From positions 1 to 64,000 of the forward strand of contig WEDG01007552.1 of NCBI GenBank assembly GCA_017591395.1: a DNA stretch of 64,000 bases. The letters are read 5' to 3'. The DNA comes from Schistocephalus solidus (lineage: Eukaryota > Platyhelminthes > Cestoda > Diphyllobothriidea > Diphyllobothriidae). The notes beneath the pieces are model-generated. The model was not told the origin of the DNA and did not search any database. It saw nothing but the letters and a program-made list of their open reading frames with translations. The position numbers and the translations under genes are program-made. Each line of letters begins with the position of its first letter. Within the stretch, counting starts at the first letter, position 1. Positions 11,690 through 60,950 of this stretch are shown here, piece by piece.

Positions 11690-12892
11690 CAGTTAGGCTG
11701 TCAGAGTGAATGCCTTCGGCCAAAGAAATGTTCTTTCACTTGAACAATTTGTCCGTTTCTTATTTGGAGATGTGCCTCGCCATTGGTCATTCATGTTTCC
11801 AGTTCTATTAACTGTCTCATTTTTATTCGCTCCTTCAGTCCGTATTCCGGTTGACTTCAAGAATGCGAATCCCGTAGGGTTGCTTATCTCTGTAGCAGGA
11901 GCTGTTCCTGTGCTTCGTTTTCCAAAGATGATTTTAAGAGGTCTTGGTCGAGAATTGATTCGGGTGCGGACAGAGCTTTTCCCTATTCTATATGCTTTGA
12001 GAATGTGGATGGACTCGCCGTCCGTTAGCATCGTTTTTGCATACAATTGAAGGAGATCCAAGTCATGTCTGACTCGCTCCTTTGGAATACTTGAAGCTGA
12101 CTCGGGACACCTTTAGCGACTACATTATGTTTTCGACGCAAAACGAGGGCCCGTTTGTAACTCAGATCTTTGCAGCTGAGTGAGTACTGAAATAACCAAT
12201 TCACTTGGCCCGGTAGGTCCACATGAACTGGGTGTTGGGCAGGCTAGAGCCAAATCTCTGCAAGACTTGTTCTTCTTAGACCTTTTCTTCTTTGGTTTAA
12301 CGAACTCGCCAACCTCCTCAACATCGCATGTTGGTGCAACGTCTACCAGTGATGAAGCAATGGGCGGTAAAGCCAGATAAGTGCTGATGCTACCCGAACT
12401 TAGTACTGCTGGAGTGGCGCAAGGACAAGATGGGGCTCCCATTGGAAGTAGCGAGGATTCCTCTGGTTTACCGGGTCCAGCTATCGCGATATGTTTAATG
12501 TGACTTTTATGTGTTTGAAGAAGCTATATGAATACGAATTTTTGTTTTGCGCTAGGTTTATTACGAACAGGACCTTTTTTAGCAGTTGGGCAATATATAG
12601 ATTTTTTTAAGTTATTTATTTCTTGTCTTAGATTGCTTATTTCTTGCTCCATCCCTGAGAATTTCTGCTGGAGGTTGGAACACCCCATACATGTTTCGTC
12701 TTCGTAAGCTACATTAGTTAAGCTTACTGAACTTTTACCCCGTTTAGCGGGAGTGAACAAATAGCAGAATAACGATTGTTGCAATTGTTTTTCTGCTTGT
12801 CCATTAAATTTCTTAGCAAGATTCCCTGCCAATTTGGCCGAGTGGGTAGAGGTGCCGATAGACGGTCCCAAGAAACTAGGGTCGTGGACCAA
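11690..12892 (-). pseudogene. L-A ORF1, frameshifted
   Basis: The N-terminal part (12892-12524) has CMGCSNLQQKFSGMEQEISN and then LRQEINNLKKS, a coiled-coil stretch after a CxxC. A Lys-rich low-complexity middle (about 12300) follows. The C-terminal RRM-like part (12222-11700) has ESIHILKAYRIGKSS and RPRPLKIIFGKR, parallel to L-B ORF1. These are RNA-binding proteins of the retrotransposition particle. At least two frameshifts. Confidence 0.7.
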
Positions 12893-13254
12893 TTGTTTGT
12901 GATAATAAACTTATGAACTTGAGTTTTGCATGTTAGAATTGCCACAAAATTAACAAAGAGTCAGTAAGGATATTCAACAATAGGAATATGAAAATATAAG
13001 GACTCAGCCTTTGATTTGAGCCCCTTCTGCGATTGAGAGCAGATGCAAGGAGCACGCAGCCGGCGTGAGTTTCAGAAGGCTGCAAAGACCGAGGTTCCAA
13101 GTCGCAATTTACAAGTTCAGAGGAATATAAAGAAAATTCTTTAATAATTTTCCAGCACCGTGTCTTCTACACTGAGGTAGAGACTAAAAACTCGTAGGCT
13201 CGAGGAACTTGAAATTCGAAACCAATTTCAAACAACGCGCCACAAGTTAAACAA

Positions 13255-13260
13255 GCATAT
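13255..13260. repeat. Target-site duplication, right copy (GCATAT)
   Basis: Lies exactly where similarity between the L-A and L-B 5' UTRs ends. Pairs with 8515-8520. Confidence 0.65.
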
Positions 13261-13944
13261 GTTTGTGTATCCAGCACATTTCTGCTTCTGTCTGAGCTGG
13301 ATGACAGTAGTAAGGTGCTAGGCTGGTTTGATCTCTCTTTTGAAGGAAGGAAATGCCTACTAATTTACTGAGCTCTGTAGACGCAATGTCTTGAAGCTCT
13401 ACATTAGGTATTCTTGAGGAAGCTATATTTGCATACGTTATTTCTTTGGTTGGAATTCTCGTTGCTACGGGTGTTTTTTTCCGGGTGAACTATGATCGGC
13501 CATTTCTTGTTTCAAGTTACTTATCTCTTTCTCCATCAATAAGAATTTCTGCAAGATATTTAAACACCCATGCACTTTTCATCCTCGTAGGTGACATTCA
13601 TTAGTGTTCCCAGGCTTTTTGCCCGCTTTGCAGGAGGAAAAATAGTAAGAGAATATAGGTTTTTATCATCTTTTTTGTTGGGATAAAATTTTGTTTTACA
13701 AATTGTCGTGAGGACGAAGCAACATGGCTATGTGCGTCGCCATATGAATCTGCGACCTGGGTACGAGACCCACCCGCGACGCGAATTTTTTTCCTCCGCA
13801 CAGATGAGTCCTGAGCGTCTGCGTTTTCCATACCTCTTAGGACTGTATTCGAAGCATTTAATTTATAAATCCTCTTAAATAACTGGGCTAGGATGCAATA
13901 GTATTTAGCAGTCAGACTTCTAATAAGCATGCAACGACTCAGCT

Positions 13945-13983
13945 TTTTATTTTTATTTATTTATTGCCAGTTTACAGGCAAGG
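13945..13983 (-). mobile_element. Tail-only insertion of an L-A type LINE
   Basis: About 39 bp: a TTTA-type stretch followed by TTTATTGCCAGTTTACAGGC and AAGG, identical over 24 bp to the L-A 3' end at about 8541-8564. It interrupts 5' UTR sequence that is continuous in L-A (GACTCAGC.TTT, then the TGAAAGCAG or TGAGAGCAG block). An extremely 5'-truncated insertion. Confidence 0.6.
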
Positions 13984-14409
13984 TTGCGACTTCTCCCTCA
14001 CTGATTGAAAGCAGATTAGAGCAGCACAGCGCTGGCGTGAATTTGGAAGCAAGTGAACGTTGAAGCTTGTATTTCTCGTAGGGATAATGTCCTGGAAGTG
14101 GAATGATCCTCAGTGATGGAATATTTGGATAGCCGCAGAATCGTTAAGTTCAAGAAAATATTTCCCAAATTTAGAGACTGGACAATCCACTCAAGAGTTA
14201 TTCAAAATCAACGTGTCTTCTACACTTAGGTAGAGACTAAAACTTCGTAAACTCAAGGAGCTGAAATTCGAACGCAATTTTCAAACGACATGAAAAACGT
14301 AAACAAACCCATTCTATCCACAACCCCTTGGATTGGTTTGGGTTTATAATTATAACAGTCTCAAGCTTATGTCGAGTATTTTCTTACAACTCAAGTACAT
14401 TGGCGGTAG

Positions 14410-14700
14410 TTAAAAGCGTTACAGTACGGAAAAGCACCACCATATCAGGGATGCTTTACCAGGCTCTAAAATTTCCCTGTGAGGAGGCGTAAAGATAAAC
14501 ATCGTTTGAAGGATGACAACAGAGACGGTCCATCCAAGCCAATTTGAATAAAGCACTGCGGTCTGGAGCCCACTCACGGTCTCTAAAAATCCTAAATGTC
14601 TGAATGTGGTCACAGATAAATTGTCTGAATACAGGCGAATCAAATCAATTCAGTTGGGCTTCGAAAGACGGAAGGTCAATATTAATAAGCATCATCATAT
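14410..14700 (-). mobile_element. LINE C-terminal fragment (L-B type)
   Basis: The minus strand gives broken pieces resembling L-B ORF2 C-terminus: a match to RLIELDLFPLNYRQ, DREWA, then an echo of LPDEVVLSETV (here PDMVVLFRTV). No open frame longer than 74 codons. Relic. Confidence 0.5.
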
Positions 14701-16559
14701 TGCCCGTCTGCACTAATAACATCAGTCGGTACTTTTTCCCAAACAACAGACGCCAGACCCAAAAGACTTAATCTAAGAGCAACCTTACGAACGCTTCAAA
14801 ACCTTTGCCTAAAACTTCCTGGTCAGTTTGACAAAAGGCCGTCTAAGTGCAATAGCATCAAATTTGCTCAGTTAACTGCCCATAAGCACGGTAATGAAGT
14901 TTTAAACGAGGAGGCAAATTAAAAATGATTTTAATTTAGAAGTGAAAATTGTTAAAATGTTGGCACAGGTGCACGCATGCCTATAAAATCGAGAATAAAA
15001 AGACAGAAAGTAATAAGGAGGATAACCTCGTCAAGCAACATTTTTGGATACTTCGACTAACAATGAGTGCCTATTTAAATACCATTCCGTATCCAAGCTG
15101 TCACCACGAATAGTATAGTTTGCCAGGTACAGTCAGACGTGGCGGGTGCTGGCGGGGTCTTCTCTATCTTTCCCTAGCTTTCTACCCGATGCAATTGAAG
15201 AACGCAGTCAAGGTCCTTAGGAAAAGCAACAATTTTATCGCAGCCTACTTGAATGTCCGCATTTTTATCTGACTGAAGAATAAACGAAAGTTCTGCTAAT
15301 ATTTATGTATCTTGAACTTGTAAGACTGAGCTACTTGTACGTTGCGCTTTCAGACCCTATAAGTCTAGGCCAGTAGCAATGTCATCGACAGCCGAAAAAC
15401 GTGATATGGGTAAGACTACCCTTTGAATTTCGTCAAAAATCTTTTGTAACTTAACGATTTAATATAAACCTATTTATAACCGGCCATTTTTAAAATACAA
15501 ATTGCAATTAACGAATTTTTACCAGAGAAACTACGAAAAACTTGTAACTTTTGGGCCTACAGACGGTTCACTATACTTATTCGTCACCAAAGAAAGGCGT
15601 ACCCACAGAATCCTTAGCGCAAGGTTACCTGGGTTTGTGGACATCAACTTTTGCCGTCATTATACACATTCTTGATCACACGGTCGCAAGATAATTAAGT
15701 TCTGTCACAAGGCCTGTCCCACATTCGACGGAACAATGTGTGAGCGTGTGAAAGACATTTCAGCACATTAAAACGTTTCGGACCTGATAGTGGAAGTAGT
15801 TCTGCAATGTTTGGAGTCAGTGGTCTTGCATAATCTCAGACAGCTGCTGTCTCAAAATTCCATGTGAATGATACCTTCTCCGTCATCGAACGGCACCCTG
15901 CGTTAGCAATGAAATTATATCCGAATACCGTGGTCTCAGACGCACAATAACCAATTGAAAAGAAAAAAACAGCCAGTTGGCTATCCTTGATGTCCTCAGC
16001 CGCAATGATTTGGACAGTTATATACCAAGATTTTAGGGCCAGCCACAACTAAGGCACATCTACGGAGTTTCAACAGCAACCACCTACCCAGTCGCACATA
16101 TGACATCGTAATAGAATTAAATATGCATGTTTAAACGCACTACAGTGAGTGGAGACGCAATTTTGTCTATTGACGGTATCTTCGAGCTGTGCAGATGGCT
16201 ATCCTTGCAGCTCATTAAAAAGTGCATGCGTGGATGAGACGATACACCAAACTGCACCGATTTCGTGCTTTAATAGGCGCTCTCTGAGAAGTTATGGAAG
16301 CCTTCAGCCATTAGCGTTGGGTTCAATGTAGATCAGAGGCAATCTCTAAGCGCCAAATAGAGGTTAAAATACCCACTGCTATGACAAGAAACGTCGGAAG
16401 TTCTTTACTGAATCTGGCGCATATGTGAGCAAATTCTTGTGACAGTTGACGGCCGCATAGTCCCGAGCCGTCCTAGTCATTTTTTTGTGGTCCGCAGTTA
16501 ATTTTGTAGATTTTTATATTTACGGGTGAGCTATGCTGTTTATGTGTATGTGTAGTACC
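14701..16559. other. Intergenic, nothing recognised
   Basis: About 1.86 kb of unique-looking AT-rich DNA. The longest open frames are short and show no domain. No RNA gene or clear repeat seen. Confidence 0.5.
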
Positions 16560-16890
16560 TATGGGGTGTAGGGGTACTAGTTAGGGGTAGCACCACATAG
16601 ATAGCATTTTGTCGCTCCATTTGTCTCGTACAGGTAATGAATGCTACTGTGGCCGCCTCTAACTGGTACCCATCTCTCACCTGTGGCTCCTCGAAGTGGG
16701 GTTCTTCCCAGCGGCCACACCCCGGGCAACCGTCACGACTGGCGGGCTAAACCAGGTGAGGGTCTCCGGTGTTGTGTGTGCCTCCACACCCGGTATGTCT
16801 GACTCCCGAACTTCCCACTTAAAAAGTCCTACGATGGGGGCGACAGCAACCCCGTAGGCGGCCCACCGCCCTCGAAGTCCTCGGATGCGC
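16560..16890 (+). other. Probable RTE 5' leader
   Basis: GC-rich, no long + frame. Runs straight into codons for the region after the endonuclease (STQDWFDDNYADISNFLAEK from about 16894). Assignment as leader is from position and composition only. Confidence 0.4.
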
Positions 16891-18950
16891 ACGCCGTCAA
16901 CACAGGACTGGTTTGACGACAATTACGCCGATATCAGCAACTTTCTCGCGGAGAAGAATGGACTACACAAAGCCTACATGGACCTTCGGACTGAGGCCAC
17001 CAAAACAGCCTTCTTCAGATGCCGCTGCCTTGTACGGCAACGGCTGCGGGAGATGCAAGATGCCTGGATGGTCCGAAAGGCTGAAGACATCCAGGAGATG
17101 CGGACCGCAATGAAATGAAAATACATTTCAAAGCCATCAAGGCCATCTACGGCCCGTGTATCAAGAGGACCGCACCGCTGATCAGCTCTGACGGCACAAC
17201 ACTGCTGACAAAGAAATCTCAAATTCTGAAGCGCTGGGCCGAGCACTTCAGAAGTGTCCTTAATTGCTTATCAGCCATCTCTGATGCTGTCATTGACCGG
17301 CTACCTTAAGTGGACACGAACAATGACCTGGATCTGCCGCCTTACCTACCAGAAACCATTCGGGCCGTGCAGCAGATTTCCAGCGGTAAAGCACCGGGAT
17401 CCGACGCAATCCCAACCGGAAGTCTACAAGCACGGTGGGCCCCGGCTGATGGCAGAACTCACAACACTCTTCCAGGAGATATGGCGCCAAGGACACGTTC
17501 CTCAGGACTTCAAAGACGCGACCATCGTCCATCTCTACAAACGGAAGGGGAACCGGCAACTCGGTGATAATCACAGAGACATCTCGTTGCTCAACATCGC
17601 CGGGAAGATCTTCACCCGTATCATTCTCTATCATCTGAATGGTCACCTAGAGCAGGGCCTGCTCCCGGAAAGCCAATGTGGCTTCCGCCGACACCGCGGG
17701 ACAACCAATATGATTTTTCTCGCCCGCCAGCTACAAGAGAAGTGCCAGGAGATGCGAACTCACCTATACACTACCTTCGTGGATCTGACGAAAGCCTTTG
17801 ACACAATAAATCGCGACGGACTGTGGAAAGTCCTGCAGAAATTCGGATGTCCTGAGCGGTTCACGCACATGGTGCGTCAGCTTCATGACGAGATAACGGC
17901 GCGCGTCACTGACAATGGGACGGTATCCGAAGCATTCGCAGTGCACAACGGAGTGAAGCAGGGCTGCGTATTGGCTCCCACCCTGTTCAGTCTTATGTTC
18001 TCGGCTATGCTGATGGACGCCTACCGTTATGAACATCCTGGGATCCGCATCGCCTATAGAACTGCCGGACACCTCAGCAGTCGGCGTATGCAGGCTTCAA
18101 CGCATGTGTCCACGATTACAGTCATGACTTGCTCTGCGCGGATGACTACGCTCTGAACACAGTGACGGGGAGGACATGCAAAGGAGTATGGACATCTTCG
18201 CCGCAGGCTGCGCCGATTTTGGATTATCAATCAATACAGCCAAAACGTTTGTCATGCCCCAGCCGCCACCCAGCGCGGAAGACAATGCTCCCCGAATCAA
18301 TGTCGATGGTGCTCAACTCAAAAACGTGGAAACCTTCGCTTATCTAGGAAGCACGCTGTCACGCAACACGAGAATCGATGACGAGGTTGCCCAACGGATC
18401 TCCAAAGCTAGTCAGGCCTTCGGCCGGCTGCAGGCCTCCGTGTGGAATCGCCACGGTATTCACCTGAACACGAAACGGAAGATGTACAAGGCCGTCGTCT
18501 TGACAACACTCCTTTACGAGTCGGAGACCTGGACCGTTTGCTCGAACTAAGCCAGGAAGCTGAATCACTTCCATCTCAGCTGCCTCCGCAGAATACTGAA
18601 GCTGAGATGGCAAGACAGGATCCCGGACACGGAAGTCCTGGAGCGGACCGGAATCCTCAGCATCCTTGCCATCCTGAGGCAAGTGCAACTGCGATAGAGC
18701 GGCCACCTAATAAGAATGGACGACGAGCGACTACCCAAACGAATTTTCTATGGAGATGTCGCTTCGGGTGCTCGCCGACAGGAAGGTCAAAAACGACGCT
18801 ACAAGGACACTTTGAAGAAATCGCTGAAGCAACTGCAAATCAACCCGGCGCCCTGAGAGGACCTTGCCCAGGATAGACCGGCATGGAGAAGATCCATGAA
18901 GACTGGGTCAGCAATCTATGAGGCCAACCGGATCGCCGTCGCCAAGGCCA
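16885..18950 (+). pseudogene. RTE reverse transcriptase, frameshifted
   Basis: Copies element RNA into DNA at the target site in intact relatives. Seen in order: linker helix (REMQDAWMVRKAEDIQEM, about 17045-17100), SSGKAPGSDAIP (about 17380), DFKDATIVHLYKRKGNRQL (about 17508), ESQCGFRRHRGTTNMIF (about 17670), TTFVDLTKAFDTINRDGLWK (about 17770), NGVKQGCVLAPTLFSLMFSA (about 17948), the catalytic box as [10 protein letters not shown] (about 18128), then a thumb region with [19 protein letters not shown] and a C-terminal [20 protein letters not shown]. Frame changes near 17115, 17310, 18075, 18240 and 18550. Phe in the usual FADD is Cys here. Dead. Confidence 0.9.
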
Positions 18951-18984
18951 AATGAGCGGTACGGACCAAAATTGGCGATGCCCA

Positions 18985-19690
18985 GGCCCTGCCAACATGC
19001 CCACGCTGTCAGCGCATCTTCTGCGCCCTGAATCAGTCTGGTTGGACGTCTTCGGACGCAATGCACCAACAATCCGACAATTCCAACTTCTACGTCAAAT
19101 TCCGCCATCCCTCCTTCGGACTCACCCACCCTCATTCCTGACATCAATTCCATTACTCCCACCTTCATAGAGACCAAATCCCAATAATCATCGTCTGTTA
19201 CCCCCACCAGCGCAACCACCACCGCCTTCGCCTTCACTACCATCACCACCACCATCAGCGATGGGGATTCGCTCCTAAACTGTCCTCAATGCGACCGCAC
19301 ATTCCCCTCACATATCGGCCTGGTCGTTCACTTGCGAATACATCGTACAGAGACTGGTGAACCAGTGTCTGGAGCACCAACACACAGCAGAGATCGCCTC
19401 CTCCACTGCCCTCACTGTCCTCGCGCATTCACTCATCGCAAGGGCCTATTCGGTCGCATGCGCATCCATGACAGCGGTATTCGCCACAATGCCGACAACA
19501 CCGATACACCATGCACACCCTCCGCTCCTGCCATTCTTACCTTTACTGCCACCCCCACTTCCATGAATGACATCCCCCCAGCATCTACCGATTTCTCTTG
19601 CCCACACTGCGCCCGCAACTTCAAATCAGGCATCGGCCTGGTCGGTAAACGGTGTATCCATTACACGAGGCTGGTGAACCAGTGGTGAAC
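18985..19690 (+). pseudogene. C2H2 zinc-finger tail of the RTE element
   Basis: Starts with a partial CPRCQRIFC (about 18998). Then three fingers: CPQCDRTFPSHIGLVVHLRI (His follows; about 19277-19343, intact C2H2), CPHCPRAFTHRKGLFGRMRI (His follows; first His replaced by Arg, about 19405) and CPHCARNFKSGIGLVGKRCI (His follows; first His lost, about 19600). The linker after finger 1 is HRTETGEPV, near the classic TGEKP link. Ser/Thr/Pro-rich spacers separate the fingers. It follows the reverse transcriptase closely but is now in another frame. Likely the nucleic-acid-binding C-terminus of the ORF in intact copies. Confidence 0.8.
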
Positions 19691-19764
19691 CACCGGAGGA
19701 TAAGCCACATCAGCGCACACCATCTACACTAATACATAGACAACACCCTCACAATCACCATGTA

Positions 19765-20460
19765 CCTGAGTTTATCACGGTTTCCTAGAAACCGTGGCTT
19801 GGAAGGCTGCCAATCTGACGCTAACACCAGACCACGCCGTCGGCCCAGTGTATGTGCTGTGTGTGTCGAGTGGCTGACCATTGGAATAGGAGCCAGATGG
19901 CGATGGCTCCTCCATATCCCCTGAGGAAGTTAATCCTGGTGTGTGCGTTATGGGGGCCAGGTCGTACTGTGGCACGCGAAGACGGGTACGCCAACCCGTC
20001 AGCCAATGCGCCCACTCCCACATTAGACACCTGACCGGCTCGGAAAGTGGTCTGATTGTAGGGGTGGGGGAGAGAGTGAGGTCAACAGCTCAGCGCGTTT
20101 TACTCACTATAAACAATCTGACGCGTTTGAAACTATCACGGCGCGCTAAAAGCCGTGGCTTGAGAGGTTGCCAACTGACGGGATAACTCGGACCGCGTGG
20201 TCAGCACAATGTGTGTTTTGTGTGGAGTGGCTGTCTGGCGGACTGAGAGTCAGGCTGCAATGGCTCCTTCTTACTGTGACCTTTATGGCACTCCCACTCC
20301 GTGGGATCCGAGCCAAGTGTGGTGGTACACCCAGGGGCGGCTCTGGCCGCGCCAGCCACCTGCGCTCTCTCCCATATCCGGTCTTCTTGACTCTGTCTTG
20401 ACACCGGGCTCAGGTTGGGGAGGAGGAGAAAGTGCGGTAACTGCAGCGTAAGGCTAATAT
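19765..20460. repeat. Two tandem diverged copies of a 3' block, each with a hairpin
   Basis: Copy 1 about 19765-20100, copy 2 about 20125-20460. Both begin TATCACGG...CCGTGGCTTG and then share GCCAA.CTGACG, a GTGTGTGTCGAGTGGCTG or GTGTGGAGTGGCTG motif, CAGG or CAGA followed by TGGCTCCT, and a GGG-rich GGGGGAGA or GGGGAGGAG end. At 19776-19797 copy 1 has the stem CACGGTTT/AAACCGTG with a 5-nt loop. Copy 2 keeps a 6-bp stem CACGGC/GCCGTG. Confidence 0.7.
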
Positions 20461-20546
20461 CACTTAACACTAATTCACGCGCAAGTCACCGTCACTGCAC
20501 CACCTGGTGTGGTGTACCTCGTCAAAATCGACGGTCGAACTGTCGT

Positions 20547-21000
20547 TTCGTGTCGTATCTGTGTCAAAAGTACGGTATAACGTCTCTGACATAGAATATT
20601 CATGCTAAATGCAGTACTACCTGTTTGTAGAATGTGCATTACGTGGTTATTGCACAGTGGTTGATTCTCTTTAGCCTTAATGTTCATTGAAATTTCGGGT
20701 CTTACTCTAAAAAGTCATGTCCTGATCACCTGACTCCATGTCCTGTACTTAATACTTTCAGAAATTATTTTCCCGATTATTCTCGGGAGTCCATATACAG
20801 GAAATCGCATAGAGAACTCTAGGGACCCACAGAGGATCCGAACCTTTCGTTGCTACGTCACACAGCAGCAGAAACATCGGCGAATCACATGTCTGTGCTT
20901 TTAGCTATTACCTATGTCGGAAGTACGGTATAACGTCTTTGCCATATAAGATTCATACTACTCGTAGTAATACTTGTTTTTAGAATGTGCGGTTGCTTAC
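20547..21000. repeat. 95-bp direct repeat, two copies
   Basis: 20547-20648 and 20906-21000 share AAGTACGGTATAACGTCT, TGCCATA or TGACATA, ATTCATRCT, CTTGTTT or CTGTTTGT, then TAGAATGTGC. They bracket about 260 bp that holds a B-box-like GGATCCGAACC on + at about 20834 (tRNA-like on the minus strand). Confidence 0.65.
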
Positions 21001-21009
21001 CGACGTGTA

Positions 21010-21190
21010 GTATATGTTGAGAAGGTGGAACCGACAAAGACAAGGGAGACCGGAAGGACAATTTCTGGCTTATTAGCTGTAATCAGCTAGTCATAACCAA
21101 TCTCAAGTGTGGACCACATGGCATTTGAACCCGCGACCTTTAGTAATTGAATCGAGCGCTCTACCATTGAACCATGGGCTCGTTGTTTTG
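21010..21190 (-). mobile_element. tRNA-derived SINE (family 2)
   Basis: On the minus strand: a tRNA-like head with A box GGTTCAATGGTAGAGCGCTC and B box GCGGGTTCAAATGCC (on + 21118-21190), then a body GATTGGTTATGACTAGCTG, TAAGCCAGAAAT and GGTCTCCCTTGTCTTTGTCGG. The body matches the copies at 21325-21425 and 28895-29105. The head is not a tRNA gene because the body follows it directly and the acceptor stem does not close. Confidence 0.7.
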
Positions 21191-21324
21191 CCGACTGTGA
21201 TCAAGAATATGATTATATTGTGCGGCTCACCGATCAGCTTAAGGAACACGTGTTTCGCGTTGTGCTCCAGAGCTCAGATTAGAGCCCTCGAAGGCGTTCG
21301 CATAGCGATTTGGAGCATATGATG

Positions 21325-21425
21325 TGTAGGAGGAATCACCAAAGAAACAGGAGACCGGAAGTGCCATTTCTGGCTTACTAACCGTCATCAGCCATTCATA
21401 TCTAATCCCAAGCATCAGTCGACAG
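21325..21425 (-). mobile_element. SINE family 2, body fragment
   Basis: Contains GGAGACCGGAAGTGCCATTT, CTGGCTTACTAACCGTCATC and CAGCCATTCATATCTAAT, matching the body of the SINE just upstream, in the same orientation. No tRNA head retained. From 21426 to 21951 nothing else was recognised. Confidence 0.65.
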
Positions 21426-21951
21426 GTCAGTTTTCACCCTTGCTGTGGGCTCCGCTGGTAGGGCGTCAGGGCGCGTCAGTGACCGCGCACGTCACAGCAC
21501 AAGTCTGGACATGCAACTCACAGGGACCAAGGTGCTCATCATAGATTTGGTTCCCTAGTCCAGAAATCGACCTTTCAATAGGCGTTAAGCCAAACGAATC
21601 AAACAAAACTTACCACTCGCCGTGTTATAGTACGGTCATCAGAGTATGCTGCAAACCTGCATATACTGCTAGCAATGCCGCTGCTGTCCTGCATTGCCTT
21701 CTTGGGACTAAGTCTGCTTATTTTGCAGCATACCTTCATTGCCAGTCATTCTAATACATACCATCCATGGACATGGTTAGTCAATGACTGAGCGAACAAA
21801 TAGGCCTCGCCTTCCTTCTGCTCCTCGAGTGGTTATTAGCTGCGTTAGCACTGTATCCTGAGTCAGGTGCACGTTTGCATCCCACCCACGTATCAGCATA
21901 TTTGCATTTACTCGCCACGGACGAGCTTACTTATTTCTACTTTACCATCAG

Positions 21952-60950
<38,999 letters not shown>

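Larger units (their letters stand above)
8521..13254 (-). mobile_element. L-A: nearly full-length CR1/L2-like LINE nested in L-B
   Basis: About 4.7 kb on the minus strand: 5' UTR (13254 to about 12900), ORF1 (12892 to about 11690), endonuclease (about 11400-11000), reverse transcriptase and C-terminus (10320-8860), 3' UTR and an AATA-type tail (8521-8540, seen on + as repeated TTTA). The 3' end reads GCCTGTAAACTGGCAATAAA on its own strand, a small stem motif shared with the element at 1-1580. It is flanked by GCATAT on both sides. Frameshifts make it inactive. Confidence 0.85.
13255..14310 (-). mobile_element. L-B: 5' part (5' UTR and start of ORF1)
   Basis: 13985-14310 is homologous to the L-A 5' UTR at 13010-13254 (shared CGTGTCTTCTACACT.AGGTAG and GAGACTAAAA). 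13480-13640 is homologous to the CxxC/coiled-coil part of L-A ORF1 at 12600-12740. The minus-strand frame at 13255-13340 runs on directly into ORF1 at 8514. I therefore read it as the displaced 5' third of L-B. Confidence 0.7.
16560..20460 (+). mobile_element. RTE-like LINE with C2H2 zinc fingers, internally deleted
   Basis: A GC-rich block that stands out from its flanks. Order: leader (about 16560-16890), post-endonuclease linker and reverse transcriptase (16885-18950), C2H2 finger region (18985-19690), then a 3' non-coding block present twice (19765-20100 and 20125-20460). The endonuclease that should precede the reverse transcriptase is absent. An antisense endonuclease relic apparently of the same family lies at 31990-32950. 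Confidence 0.8.

Noticed and set aside
21110..21190. tRNA gene on the minus strand
   Set aside because: The cloverleaf does not close and a shared SINE body follows directly.
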